Source: Spinellus fusiger (Eukaryota; Mucoromycota; Mucoromycetes; Mucorales; Phycomycetaceae). From it: a DNA stretch of 64,000 nt. The position numbers and the translations under genes were made by a program. The stretch lies in NCBI GenBank assembly GCA_025094145.1, contig JALLLS010000027.1:1-64000 (forward strand). Reading direction: 5' to 3'. The notes under the pieces are model-generated. The model worked only from the letters and a program-made list of their open reading frames with translations, was not told the origin of the DNA and did no database searches. Positions 35,318 through 48,628 of the stretch are shown piece after piece. Within the stretch, counting starts at the first letter, position 1. The number at the start of each line of letters is the position of its first letter.

Positions 35318-35790
35318 TGGACTTGAAGGAAAGAGAGAAGGATTCATTGGCTCTCATAGGCACACTTCCTTACGTTTCTCGGATCTGGTTGTCCGGACCG
35401 GAGAGATAAAATACCGAATTTGTCGGACTTTATTCTGTCTGTGGCTGTCGAGTGGGGAATATGAACAGGTGAGCAGAAGGGTAGAGTGGGTGGTGGTGTA
35501 GTGGTGTGATGATAGCAAGAGGAGTCGTCTTATTATTATTGCTATTACTATATACTACATACTATATACTACATACTATATATTATCATTATCATTATCA
35601 ATACTCTGCACTGCCTTGAGGATTCTTCATCAGCCAAGGGTAGCGTACCATTCTGTAGATCATAGACAGGTCCCTTGGCACAGGCATGAATAAGAAAGAC
35701 CTGCCATAAGATTCACAGTCACACTCGAGACAGTGGCTGAGCTACTTCAAAAAATGCACCCACATCGGGTTGTCCTTTTTGTTTGCAAGT
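35318..35790. promoter_or_regulatory. Shared upstream region of divergent eL20 and RIX7
   Basis: Only 473 bp separate the two start codons, which point away from each other. No canonical TATA box or known ribosomal-protein promoter element was identified with confidence. Repeated tactatata/cattatc words occur at 35545-35600. Confidence 0.4.
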
Positions 35791-38951
<3,161 letters not shown>

Positions 38952-39354
38952 AGGGACTCTCACCTGAAATTACATTATCTAATATTTCGAGTTGTCTTCT
39001 TTCTCAACTCCATATTCTTTACGACTAAAATCTCAATCATTCTATAAACAGAGATCTCAAACATTCAATCAATAAAGAAAAGGAGTGTTGTGTACATAGC
39101 AATAGTGTTTATTTATAAGTAAATGGGCAACCATTGTAACCTATCTTCAGATAGATGACTGTAATATGAAGTCTCCACTTGACTTGTAATTATTCAAGTG
39201 GCCAACTCAAAAGAACAAACACTCTTAATAATGTCAATGAGATATGAGATTGGCTATATATAAACAATAAGAGAGTGTGCAGTAGACAGAAGAATGTTCA
39301 CACCATAGAGTATACTCTTAGCCATAGAAGCTTCTATTTATATATAATATATAT
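38952..39354. other. Intergenic spacer downstream of RIX7
   Basis: AT-rich sequence with no recognised feature beyond a presumed 3' UTR. Confidence 0.5.
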
Positions 39355-39497
39355 AATACTACTGCTTAGGATTGATGTACAGAAAACTAAATCACTTGTA
39401 TTTATTTGGAAAGCCTTTTTATCAGTACAGAGTATACATTAATATTGAACAAGGTTGCCTGAATTTCATACAGCATAACCAAGACACACTGTTTATA
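39355..39497 (+). pseudogene. Fanzor-like relic copy 3 (N-terminal fragment only)
   Basis: About 140 bp match the reverse complement of 16587-16730, the N-terminal block of copy 1 (cttaggattgatgtacagaa, then tttggaaagcctttttatcagtacagagtata). Its protein equivalent is FGKPFYQYRVY. The match ends at 39497, where a different dispersed repeat begins. Confidence 0.7.
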
Positions 39498-39660
39498 TCA
39501 ACTGTAAAAAAAATAAAAAAATAAAAAAAACTCTGATAAGTATTTATTCGAGCTGTGAGGGCTATCAATCATGGTTTATTGCAAAGGGCCAAATGCCTGT
39601 TATTTATAATAATAATAATAATAAAAAAAGGTGTGTGCAATGCTTTTGGCTGGTAGAAAT
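39494..39660. repeat. Dispersed repeat, copy A
   Basis: It begins tttatatcaactgtaaaaaa and shares order and words with 42567-42760, including the Tyr-codon-like tail ggccaaatgcctgttatttataataataat. No coding capacity was seen. Confidence 0.55.
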
Positions 39661-39670
39661 TATAGTCATA

Positions 39671-41692
39671 TTACATATTTATATGCTCAAAAGAAAAATG
39701 AGCAATATCTTGGCAGCGAATGGTGATGAATCCTCGATAAATACTCTCTCTCCACTTTTCTTTGTGTAGAGAGACCATTCTCCTGAAGCGTTGGTTCCAT
39801 GCCTCCAATGTCATAGTATAATTACTGACTTCAAGTGCTTCACTGGGAAGCAGTCGGTACAACTGGTTCTCCTCATTCTTCTTCTTATTGTAAACATGAT
39901 ACCATCGGGTCATACTCTGCTCTACTGATTCTTCATGGTCTTCTTGGTGATGCCAGTCTATCTCTGGAGAGCCCTTTCTTTTTAAAGTATTGTTCATTCT
40001 TTTCAACAGTGATAATGATACTAGTTGAATGGAATAATTTGATTCTCTTTCATTGCCAGAATAAGGACATACAGAAAAAATGTTCGATATCCAAACAATG
40101 TCAAATGTGTGGTTTGGCATGTTGATTTCTACCGAAAAATTAGGAAACACCTGCTTATTATATACTTTAAAAATGTTCAGAGAGGATAGATGGGGGCAGC
40201 GAATGGACAAGTGGTTTGTGGCAGCAAGCATATCCAAGATCAAATTATAAATAAACAGCTCGGATAAGTAAGGATGGATTTGCGGAGAGTTCTCATAGTA
40301 TTTATCTGATAGTGTCAGCTCACCACCAGAAATGAACAGAGTCTTCAAAAGAGGACAAACGTCCAAAATCAAATCCAATGTAAATACAGTGCCTCTAGAT
40401 CCAGTGAGGGCAAGAGAGGTAAGGCGTTGACATTGACCCAATGAGAAAAATAGTTTGGACATATCGCAGTCTTCCCATAAATCTAAATTCAGTGTTTCGA
40501 GAGTATGTTGTGAAGAAGCCAATAGAGCTTTAAATTGACTGTAGTCGTCAAATTGATCTCCTGGAGCATTACAAAAATCCAACCTTAGGGTGGTGAGAGA
40601 CGCACCAGAACTTTGAAGTGCCTCAAAGAAATATTTTCCTGGCCATAAATTCGATGGAATACCATCCCCATTAAAAGAGCGAAGACGAGACCATTGTTGT
40701 GCCATGGCCATGTAAAGATTATCATTGTTTTCTAGTTCAAAATCTGTGGGCATCTCATCCAATCCTGTATAAAATAATGATGAGCTGGAGAACTCCTCTA
40801 AATGGGGATATTTGCGTATAAAGTAATGCATGTCCTTCCAATGATCATAGATATCATGTAAGTGAAAGACACGCATCGTACTGGCAGGAGAGATTACTCT
40901 ATCTTTCGTTAAATCAGTAGGTTCTAAAAATGTAGTCGATAACTCCAAATGCTCCAGGTGTGGACATGTGCTATGAATCAACTCCATAGTATCCATTGTA
41001 AGTCTAGGGCGAGTACGGAATGAACTAATATATGTAGGGTATTCTCCTGTAAGATCAAGTCGTTTTAATTTGGGTGCAAAAGACAGTATAGATCCAAGTC
41101 GATGAGCCATAAGCCAATTACTCAATATTGCACCTCCCAGCCGTAATTGAGTGAGTCGATGGCCGTGTTCTTCAATAAGATGGTCTGCATGACGCTCCTC
41201 ATTAAACATTGGGAGTCTTTCAATGTATTTCAAAGTGTTGAGTCTACTTGGACTGTGGAGATAGCGCCATAATTTTGGGTTAAAATCAATACTGAGGAGA
41301 TCAGGACAGCATTCTATTATGCGGTTGAACTCCTTATCAGTAAATCCAACCGTCTCTTCTATCGTCAAATGTCTAACAAGATAGCCAAGTCCGTGGCCCA
41401 GGAAAGATGTTTGAAGGAGTGTTTTATAGAATAGCTTGAACTGTCTTTGTGTTCTTATCAGCACAGTCTTATATAATATATGTGCAAATGAATTGGCCCA
41501 TGTTCTGTTGACTTGAGCACACTGGATATGGTCCAAGGTTTCCAAGTGCTGAGCAGTTATATTGAGGATCACAACAGGAATAGAGTATCTCATTACAATG
41601 TTGGTCTTGTCTGTTGTAGTAGCTATTGTAATGGCTGTAGAAAGGGCTGTAGTGTGTAAACTCTTATTTATATGAATAGCCGAGTGTCGCAC
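39671..41692 (-). CDS. F-box/leucine-rich-repeat-like protein
   Basis: A single exon of up to 673 codons. An F-box-like segment (MRYSIPVVILNITAQHLETL to CAQVNRTWANSF) lies just after the second Met, so the real start is probably at 41593 (640 aa) rather than 41692. The rest shows irregular leucine-rich strands (LKRLDLTGEY, CPHLEHLELSTTF, LETLNLDLWED, CPLLKTLFISGGEL, CPHLSSLNIFK) as in fungal FBXL proteins. It would present substrates to an SCF ubiquitin ligase through Skp1. The substrate is unknown. The lack of introns contrasts with most neighbours but is common in this family. Confidence 0.82.
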   Translation of the reverse strand: MRHSAIHINKSLHTTALSTAITIATTTDKTNIVMRYSIPVVILNITAQHLETLDHIQCAQVNRTWANSFAHILYKTVLIRTQRQFKLFYKTLLQTSFLGHGLGYLVRHLTIEETVGFTDKEFNRIIECCPDLLSIDFNPKLWRYLHSPSRLNTLKYIERLPMFNEERHADHLIEEHGHRLTQLRLGGAILSNWLMAHRLGSILSFAPKLKRLDLTGEYPTYISSFRTRPRLTMDTMELIHSTCPHLEHLELSTTFLEPTDLTKDRVISPASTMRVFHLHDIYDHWKDMHYFIRKYPHLEEFSSSSLFYTGLDEMPTDFELENNDNLYMAMAQQWSRLRSFNGDGIPSNLWPGKYFFEALQSSGASLTTLRLDFCNAPGDQFDDYSQFKALLASSQHTLETLNLDLWEDCDMSKLFFSLGQCQRLTSLALTGSRGTVFTLDLILDVCPLLKTLFISGGELTLSDKYYENSPQIHPYLSELFIYNLILDMLAATNHLSIRCPHLSSLNIFKVYNKQVFPNFSVEINMPNHTFDIVWISNIFSVCPYSGNERESNYSIQLVSLSLLKRMNNTLKRKGSPEIDWHHQEDHEESVEQSMTRWYHVYNKKKNEENQLYRLLPSEALEVSNYTMTLEAWNQRFRRMVSLHKEKWRESIYRGFITIRCQDIAHFSFEHINM

Positions 41693-41958
41693 ATGTAGAA
41701 CAAACGAGTGGAATTGTAGGATGAGACAATGTGACAGCCCAATCTACATGGATAGAAGTAAAAGACTTCGTGTAGAAGGAAAGCTAACGGAGAAGAGCTT
41801 GTGTAATGGCATGACTCTTCTCATAACTATATAAAAAAACTTTTTCTAATAACTAATGACTAACAACTTGATTCGAGTAATACTCTGAGGCTACTGATCG
41901 AGTAATATAGACTCTAAGGCTAAGTAACTGACTGTTTCTTGTGTATATTCCGTAATAT

Positions 41959-42224
41959 TTGTTTTGGTCTTCTTCGTTGGCTATCATCTGTTCTTCAACT
42001 GGATCTATTGCGTCCTCAAGCTACTCAATATCTTCTGGCCGTCCATACTGGCTATTGTGCCTCTATCTTTCGCTCAAAGATATCCTCTACTTCCTTTCCT
42101 TTACTCTTATATATGTGACCGTAGCCATCTTCACCAAGGACCCCACACGTCTCAACGATATTATCCCGTGCAATATTACACCAGGTACACACCAAGAGAT
42201 TTTTTCAGCTTTTAATAGGTAATA
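41959..42224 (+). other. Possible membrane-protein fragment, unrecognised
   Basis: Two overlapping frames carry hydrophobic text: FFVGYHLFFNWIYCVLKLLN in one and FTLIYVTVAIFTKDPTRLND in the other, as if one frameshift separates them. A short similar block (YTVTVASLTRPYVS) occurs at about 46038-46085. I do not recognise the family. It may be the remnant of a duplicated gene. Confidence 0.25.
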
Positions 42225-42229
42225 CAACC

Positions 42230-43280
42230 ATCCTGATAAATGGTCTGCATACCTTCCTTTTACATAGATCAGGTTTAAAAAATCAAAAGGTTTGCAAGTA
42301 TCCAATTTTTTGTTTCCTTTTGTGGAATACCTCAATATCATATTGTCTTATCAATAGAATATATTGTTTACGAGATATTAACAGTTAGTAAATCGTTAAA
42401 GAAGACCACAAGTAAGATTTAAATCCTTTTGATTTTTCAAAGCTCACAAATACAAGGAAGAAAAGGTAGATCTACTGCTAATGTTGATTATATAAAATTA
42501 CTTTAGTTTTCAGTCCATACATTTCTTATATTTAATCCAAAATAAAAATACCAACACCTTAACATACCGTTTATATCAACTGTAAAAAAAACTATGATAA
42601 TCATTGGTTTGAGTTATGAGTGTAAAGCTCTAAAAACTCATGGCCCATTAAGAAGGACCAAGTGCCTGCTAGTTACTATTATTATTATTACTATTATTAT
42701 TTATTTATTTTTTTAAAAAAAAACATAATAAAAGAAACCTACATGTTTTTGGGCTCATGATCGTTTGAAAGCTTGCTTATAAAGGTAATCATCATCATGA
42801 CAAAAACTAAGCTTTTCGATAAATTTGATCAAAGCCTTATAATGGACTTTTAGGGTGTTTATCATTATTAGGCTTGAAAAAAGATGACTTTAAGAAAGAA
42901 TCTTCAGGATATAGAGGCTGCATCTAATAAACTTACATCTATTATGCTATCATTATATATATCGTATTATTGGAAATAGGGTGGAATACAGTCCATGCAT
43001 TACATTAGAAAATAGTGCTATACATTATCCAATCGTAAGTGATTCCTTAATTGTACATAGTGTGGCATAGGAGATCTAGTAAAAATAAGTTGTAGAAAAA
43101 TATGAATCAAGGCAGATCTGAATATCAGAAGAGGTTGTATAAAATCTATATTATTTCTGATTTGAAATGAAAAAAGGTTTCTTTTTTATTCTACAGTTTA
43201 GTTTTCTTGCCTAGTGCATCATAGGGTTAGGCATTTCGTTGCTGGTATGAGATCTGTTTGTCTTCATCTCTTTCTCTTAA
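42230..43280. other. Intergenic AT-rich DNA with dispersed repeat copy B
   Basis: Positions 42567-42760 match the repeat at 39494-39660. The rest shows no conserved coding or RNA feature. Confidence 0.5.
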
Positions 43281-43282
43281 AT

Positions 43283-43580
43283 CCTGGAGTTAGTTACTGC
43301 CTACAAGAGAACAATGCAAAACTCCATACTATTTGAACAAAGTGATTGGAAGATAGTAAATGGTATAGTGATGACCCTTTACTGACCTTCACAATGTCCT
43401 GATTTCAATACAATTGGACATCTGTAGACCTACTTCAAGAAGGTCATTATGAAGTGACAGACAACCTCATTGAAAGTATGGGCGGAGATTCCAGGCAGTG
43501 ATAGATACCAAAGAATGATGGTAGCTACTAAGTAATCTACAGATAAAACCACTGTTTTGTATTATAAACACTATTAAGAT
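43283..43580 (+). pseudogene. Tc1-like transposase remnant (second family)
   Basis: It begins gttactgcctacaagagaacaatgc and continues through a degenerate DDE region (cctgatttcaatacaattggacatctgtag) to a 3' end shared with 22978-23062 and 56960-57320. Frame is lost throughout. Confidence 0.6.
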
Positions 43581-43625
43581 AATGTAGAAAGAAAAAAGAG
43601 AAAAGAAAAAAAGGAAATCTGAATG

Positions 43626-44717
43626 TTAAGTTATTTTAAAAAGGGATACTCTCTTAATAAATTTAAAGAGAGCTAAAATAGTAAAGGTAATAAGGTAGAG
43701 TGGCCTGTGTTTAGAGCAGAAGGATAGGGATAAACAAGAAGGCTTGGACCTTTTATTAGTTCTACTAGTATCATTTGTGTCGTGCTTTCTTTTGTTATAT
43801 CTACAAAAGCGCTCTGGACGAGTGCTATTTTCTCTTGGAGACAACAAACTATGTCTAAAGTTCAATGTAGCAGCTAGATCACGATTCCAAAGCCTCAATG
43901 TCTTGTCTTTCATACAATCTTAGTTTGAACACCTTTGATTTTAAATTGACGATGTGACCCCAAAGATCAAACATTTCACCAGTATAGCTCTTGTTTTTTT
44001 ATTTTTATTTTTTTATTTTAAAGATAAGGTAGTTGTGTAGCTTGATGTTTTCATAGATAGAGGTTTGTTGAGCATTGGTTATTTTGATTGGAGTGTAGGA
44101 TGCATATTGGCAGTAGTCATTCTTCAGAGGGTTGATCTTCTCTCTTATTTGACGCACCTTGAGTGTGAGGCATGTTTTACCGGAAGCACTACCCTCTCTG
44201 ATTTGCTTATCAATGAGCGACAAAAACACCTCACGGAAGAAATCCTTAGTTATGCAATCATTCAAAGCAGATCCATCTTCACTTTCGAATAGATGGATCA
44301 AGATATACTTGGAGAACACATAAGTATGAGAAACAATGGTACTGATGTTATGGATCAGATCTTGCAAAACAGGTGGATATTCAGGATTCTGACCAACATC
44401 ATGTAAAGATGTCTTAATTGTTATTGCTCTGGTAGAATTCATACGTGAGGAACTTGCTATAGACTTCTCATCAGTCTTCTATAAATATCAAATACATGTA
44501 AGAACATTAGATTGATTCTATAAACATATTGTGTCTTCTTTACTTTATTTGTATCTTGCTGACTGTGTAGTATTTTTAGTTCAGAGAAAACAGAATAACT
44601 TGGCGGAAACCATCACCAAAAGGTACGAATTCCAATGCAGGCTGTTGCACTTTCATACCATTGATTTTGTAGCTGATTTTTAACGAATTTCTAACTGCTA
44701 ACTTCTCGTTTTTAGTA
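43626..44717 (-). pseudogene. Fanzor/TnpB-like nuclease relic, copy 2
   Basis: The minus-strand frame 44442-44005 keeps an intact-looking N-terminal part (MNSTRAITIKTS to about 145 codons). The sequence then jumps to the very C-terminal RuvC-III block 43913-43626 with KDKTLRLWNRDLAATLNFRH and a basic tail (RYNKRKHDTNDTSRTNKRSK) that looks like a nuclear-localisation signal. The zinc-finger region present in copy 1 is deleted here. Upstream sequence 44470-44717 matches copy 1 and is cut by a Tc1-derived insertion at 44718. The two copies are complementary in what they retain. Confidence 0.72.
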
Positions 44718-45497
44718 TACAGTCATACAAAATTAGAAAGTGTACGATTTTCCTTTCCTTTTCTTTTCTTTTCTTTTGAAATCCTGAAAAAAACATGCTT
44801 TACGGATAAAAAGGCTGAGACCTTAAAACACATACTAATGACTTCAAATTCAACACAAAGTTAGTTTAACATATTGTCTATAGTAATATATATATATTTA
44901 TTAAAAATTATTTAATACCTTGTTGGGCTACCTTTGGCATCAATAACTGCCTGGTAGCGATCCTTCATTGGGCCAACTAAACATTCGACAAGATCGACAT
45001 GGACATTTCTCCAAGCTTCTTCTATAGCTGTCTTGAGCTCATCGATCATTTTGATACCAGCCCTCTTGTTATTGATAAGCTTATCAAGACAGTTTCAGAG
45101 ATGTTCAATAAGTTCCAAATTTATGTAGTTATAGGAGGCAAATAGTTTGCCTTTTAGAATGGCCTCAGGTCGTCTGAAATCTCTCTCGTTTAGTTTTCTT
45201 TTTGGTGCACCATAACGAAGCTTTGGTACAGGATTACCAGTAGACTTGCTAATGCCAATGACCTTTGAAATGGCACCCATGGAGTAATTTTCTTTTTTTT
45301 TAAAAGCCAGTAAACACCCTATTACTCTCTTTTCTTCAAGCTTATTATAAACTCTAGAGTTTTTAGTTGAGGATTCTGCGTTTGATATTTGAGAATGCTT
45401 AATAGAATATGATTCTGTGGTACAAAGAAGAAGAGGAATCATGTTTAAAATTGTATAAATTATGGGGTCGTACCCTTTCTAATGTTGTGTGACTGTA
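44718..45497 (-). mobile_element. Internally deleted Tc1 element with both ends intact (MITE-like)
   Basis: TA-flanked ends TACAGTCATAC (44718) and GTGTGACTGTA (45497) enclose 780 bp. It matches 21093-22432 but lacks the middle of the transposase: the C-terminal region (45100-44930) is joined directly to the HTH region (45442-45110). It lies inside the upstream part of Fanzor-like copy 2. Confidence 0.8.
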
Positions 45498-46546
45498 GAA
45501 CAAAAACCCATACAAAAAGAATTGAAACTCATATAAACAAATAAAATAAAATAGATAGTGATTCTCTTTTAGTCACCTAATTAGATTTTCACAATAAATC
45601 TGAGCTCAGTCTCCTTTACAAAAAAAAAGTGAGATAGAAAAATGTGACTTCCTCCGTTGGCTTGGATGTTCCTTGAAGACGTAGTATATCATTAGCAAAT
45701 AGAAGATCACCAACGTCGTTATAAGAAGATAAGCATGGTGGTATATATATATAAAAGAGGTGGTTTTAATACTTGTTTAATAATAAGAATAATAAACAGA
45801 CATTGATTTGAGCACCTTTTTAGAAGATAAACAATCAAACTAGGCCTTGAAAGACTTGTAGTTTGGCTGTTGTTCTCTTTCTGTGTCTCTTTCTGTGACT
45901 GCACTTGGTGCCATTGTCGTGCCAAATACCTGTTGGCCTTCCGCTACCACACATTGTTAGTGGTATTTCCTACATTTCCCTCCCTCCCTCCTCTGTCTCA
46001 CACCGACAAACACACATCCCCAACTCCCTTCCTTCCCGCTTATATACTGTAACAGTAGCCAGCCTCACAAGGCCCTACGTATCTCACAAAGAATCTCAAG
46101 GTACTCAACACTACATTAGCTATTGATTTGTCTGCTCGAAATAAGGCTTATATGTCTGATAAAAGAATGTCTGACAAAAGGACGTGACTGTTTGTACGAA
46201 TTACTAACTACTAACTTGTCGTTTTCTTACTATAGGACCTGTTTTGATTTTAGAAATGAATGCTTGAAACAAGAACTGGTTTATGAAAAGCTGCCCGATA
46301 TTAACAGATGGCTATAAATAAGGTCTACTTGATTGAACAAGACACATCAAGCTCTACTATCCACGTTCAAAGTGACTTTTTCCCACAATTCAAAATGAAT
46401 GAATTTTATCCAATCTTAACAAGAGAAGATATAAACACCATCACACTCATAAATTAAGTACGTATGGACAAAGAAACACGCTATTCTTTACTTAATCAGT
46501 TTATCATAATGAATAGAATCTCACTACCCACTGCAAATACAACACA
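45498..46546. other. Intergenic spacer
   Basis: No firm gene. Short frames at 45719-45925, 45870-46126 and 46123-46317 lack recognisable motifs. The last may be leader sequence of the next gene. Confidence 0.45.
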
Positions 46547-47396
46547 ATGAATATAGCATTGTATTACTTGGCCAAGGATAATAAAAACCCAGTGGCAAAA
46601 ACAATGTATAATTTGTAAGTGCTCAATCTTTCCGATCTCCATTCGACAATAGCGATATGAATCTCTCCTCCATAGGCTCGACAGTTATGATGTTGCCGAG
46701 GAAGTGTATATGAAGGATGAATCAATATTCATTGAAAGATCCTTAAATCCTCTCTTGAATGCAATTTCTCATGCTGGTGGCACTCTGATCAGAGATGGGT
46801 GAGTACTACAGCATTCATGGTATATGTCTCTGCATACTCATAACCATCTGCATTATGTAGTCATTTTACATTTTTAATAGGAGACAACAACCTAAAGCCT
46901 GATGTAAAGTACAGTGCTAGAGTTGGCTCGAGTATACTTGATTTCTTAGTATTTAAAATCAAATCTCCAAAGCCAGCTACCAAGGATGATCTGTTTAAGC
47001 TGTCTTTGGAGATGCAGCTAATGATCAATCGTATGGTTGAGAAAAAAAAGTCAATAAGCCCGTCGTCTATGGAGTTGTTGGACAGGGTAGAGTGATGAAC
47101 AGAATACTATGAAAGAGCAAATGACTAACTCTTGAAGAATAGGCTTTGACTATGACATCTACAGAATGGAACTAGTTGCCCCATTCATTTATTTGATGAT
47201 AAAGGCACGCTCATTCCACCTTCCCAGAACCACATACGACCTGACAGTGGCCCTCACAACCATACCTGCCCTGATGCAACTTCAACAGTTGACATCTAAT
47301 CAAGTAGTCAAGGCAAGAAGAGAGCTTGGGTCTGGAGAAAGTGAACAGACTGGCTGGACCCGATCTCCATTGATTGCTTTAAAATCAACACAATAA
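46547..47396 (+). pseudogene. PD-(D/E)XK-like domain protein of a Mucoromycota-expanded family, frameshifted
   Basis: Exons 46547-46614, 46676-46798, 46861-47086 and 47143-47396 have good splice motifs and matching phases. They encode ERSLNPLLNAISHAGGTLI, PDVKYSARVGSSILDFLVFKIKSPK, then VVYGVVGQ-GFDYDIYRMEL and RSFHLPRT. This resembles a widespread uncharacterised fungal family with a nuclease-like core (D followed by x-x-K: LDFLVFKIK, where E-x-K would be usual). The frame shifts at an A8 run (47042-47049); adding one base would reconnect it. This is either pseudogenisation or a homopolymer error. The family assignment is from memory of its pattern and is moderate. Confidence 0.5.
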
Positions 47397-47880
47397 ATAT
47401 AACTATTGAGTGCATTAGCTGTCTTTTCTTGATCAATGTCAGTGCTCAAAAATATGAATATGATTCAGACTCAAATAGACATGAATAAGAGTACTGTATT
47501 CAATATTAACTACTTCTATAGTGTGAGGTTTCTTTGCTCCAAGATGTGGAAGTGTGTTTGTTCTTGCGAAATTGGCACTGTCTTGTATCTATATCAAATG
47601 TCTTGCTATTTCCAAGTAGACCTGATATAACTTCTTTTCATTCTACATGAGTGAGTGTAGGCTTCTCTATTCTATTTCACTATGAACACCTTTGGATCCT
47701 TTATCAACGAAATATACCCAGACAAACTGTACTCGGAAATCTAATATGAGTGCAGACACGTCCTTTTCTCCACTCAAGGTGCCAAACAGTACGGTTCTAT
47801 ACTCTATAGAGTGATTATGCTTCTCAACTGCCCAACACCCATAGACTTCATAATTAAATAATATATATAAAGGTCAATAG
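47397..47880. other. Intergenic spacer
   Basis: No conserved frame or RNA feature was recognised. A short TA-rich run is present near 47850-47870. Confidence 0.45.
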
Positions 47881-47899
47881 AACAATGAAGAATAGCTCA

Positions 47900-48520
47900 T
47901 TGGATGAAACGCATCAATATTTGATGTAGTCACCTTTTGCTTCTATCGCAGCCTTGTATTTCCTATACATGCTGTTAATGAGGTTGTCGATAGTGTCCTT
48001 GGGTGCTTCTCCCATTCTTTTAACAAGACAGCCTCCAGATCATGGAGATTAATTCTAGTTGTCATTCTCTTTCTGATAGCCCTGTTAAGTTTGTCCCATA
48101 GACTTTCTATAGGGTTTGGATCAGGACTTTGTGAGGACTACCCTTCTATATCTTGGACTCTTTGCTCTTGTGGCAGCTGGTATTGTTTTCTTGAAGAACA
48201 TAATCTACCTCCAGACTCAGTGCCTTGAGTCGATCTAGCTCAGGGCAGTATTTATTCTATAAGACTTCAATGTATCTTTTGCTGTCTATACTGCCTTTTT
48301 TATAATAGGCACTCATCTTCCAATACCTTTACCAGAGAAAGAACCCCACACCATCACGCTATCACTACCAAACTTCTCTGATAATTTTACATTCTCTGAT
48401 AAAAGAATCTTTTCTTGTTTCTCTTGGTAACAATAGGTCTACATCTAGTGTTCCTTCTGCCCTTGAATCAGCCAGTTCCATTCTACCTCTTCCTTTTTTT
48501 TTCATAGAAAATGAAGATTA
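47900..48520 (-). pseudogene. Mariner/Tc1-type transposase remnant (third family)
   Basis: The minus strand reads QSPDPNPIESLWDKLNRAIRK (about 48135-48065), a DDE/DDD-type terminal motif, followed by a degenerate C-terminal part. Several stops and shifts are present. Confidence 0.65.
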
Positions 48521-48628
48521 AAGTGATTCTGACAAATGCCAGTATAGTCTCACATATCAAATCTATTTTTTTTCTTATTATTTATTTACAATGTAGCCAT
48601 ATTCTTCATTATGGAGAGAGAAGGTTAT

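Noticed and set aside
35259..35501. 80-codon plus-strand frame starting with MFVPRP
   Set aside because: It overlaps the eL20 first exon on the other strand and shows no relation to the RIX7 N-terminus.
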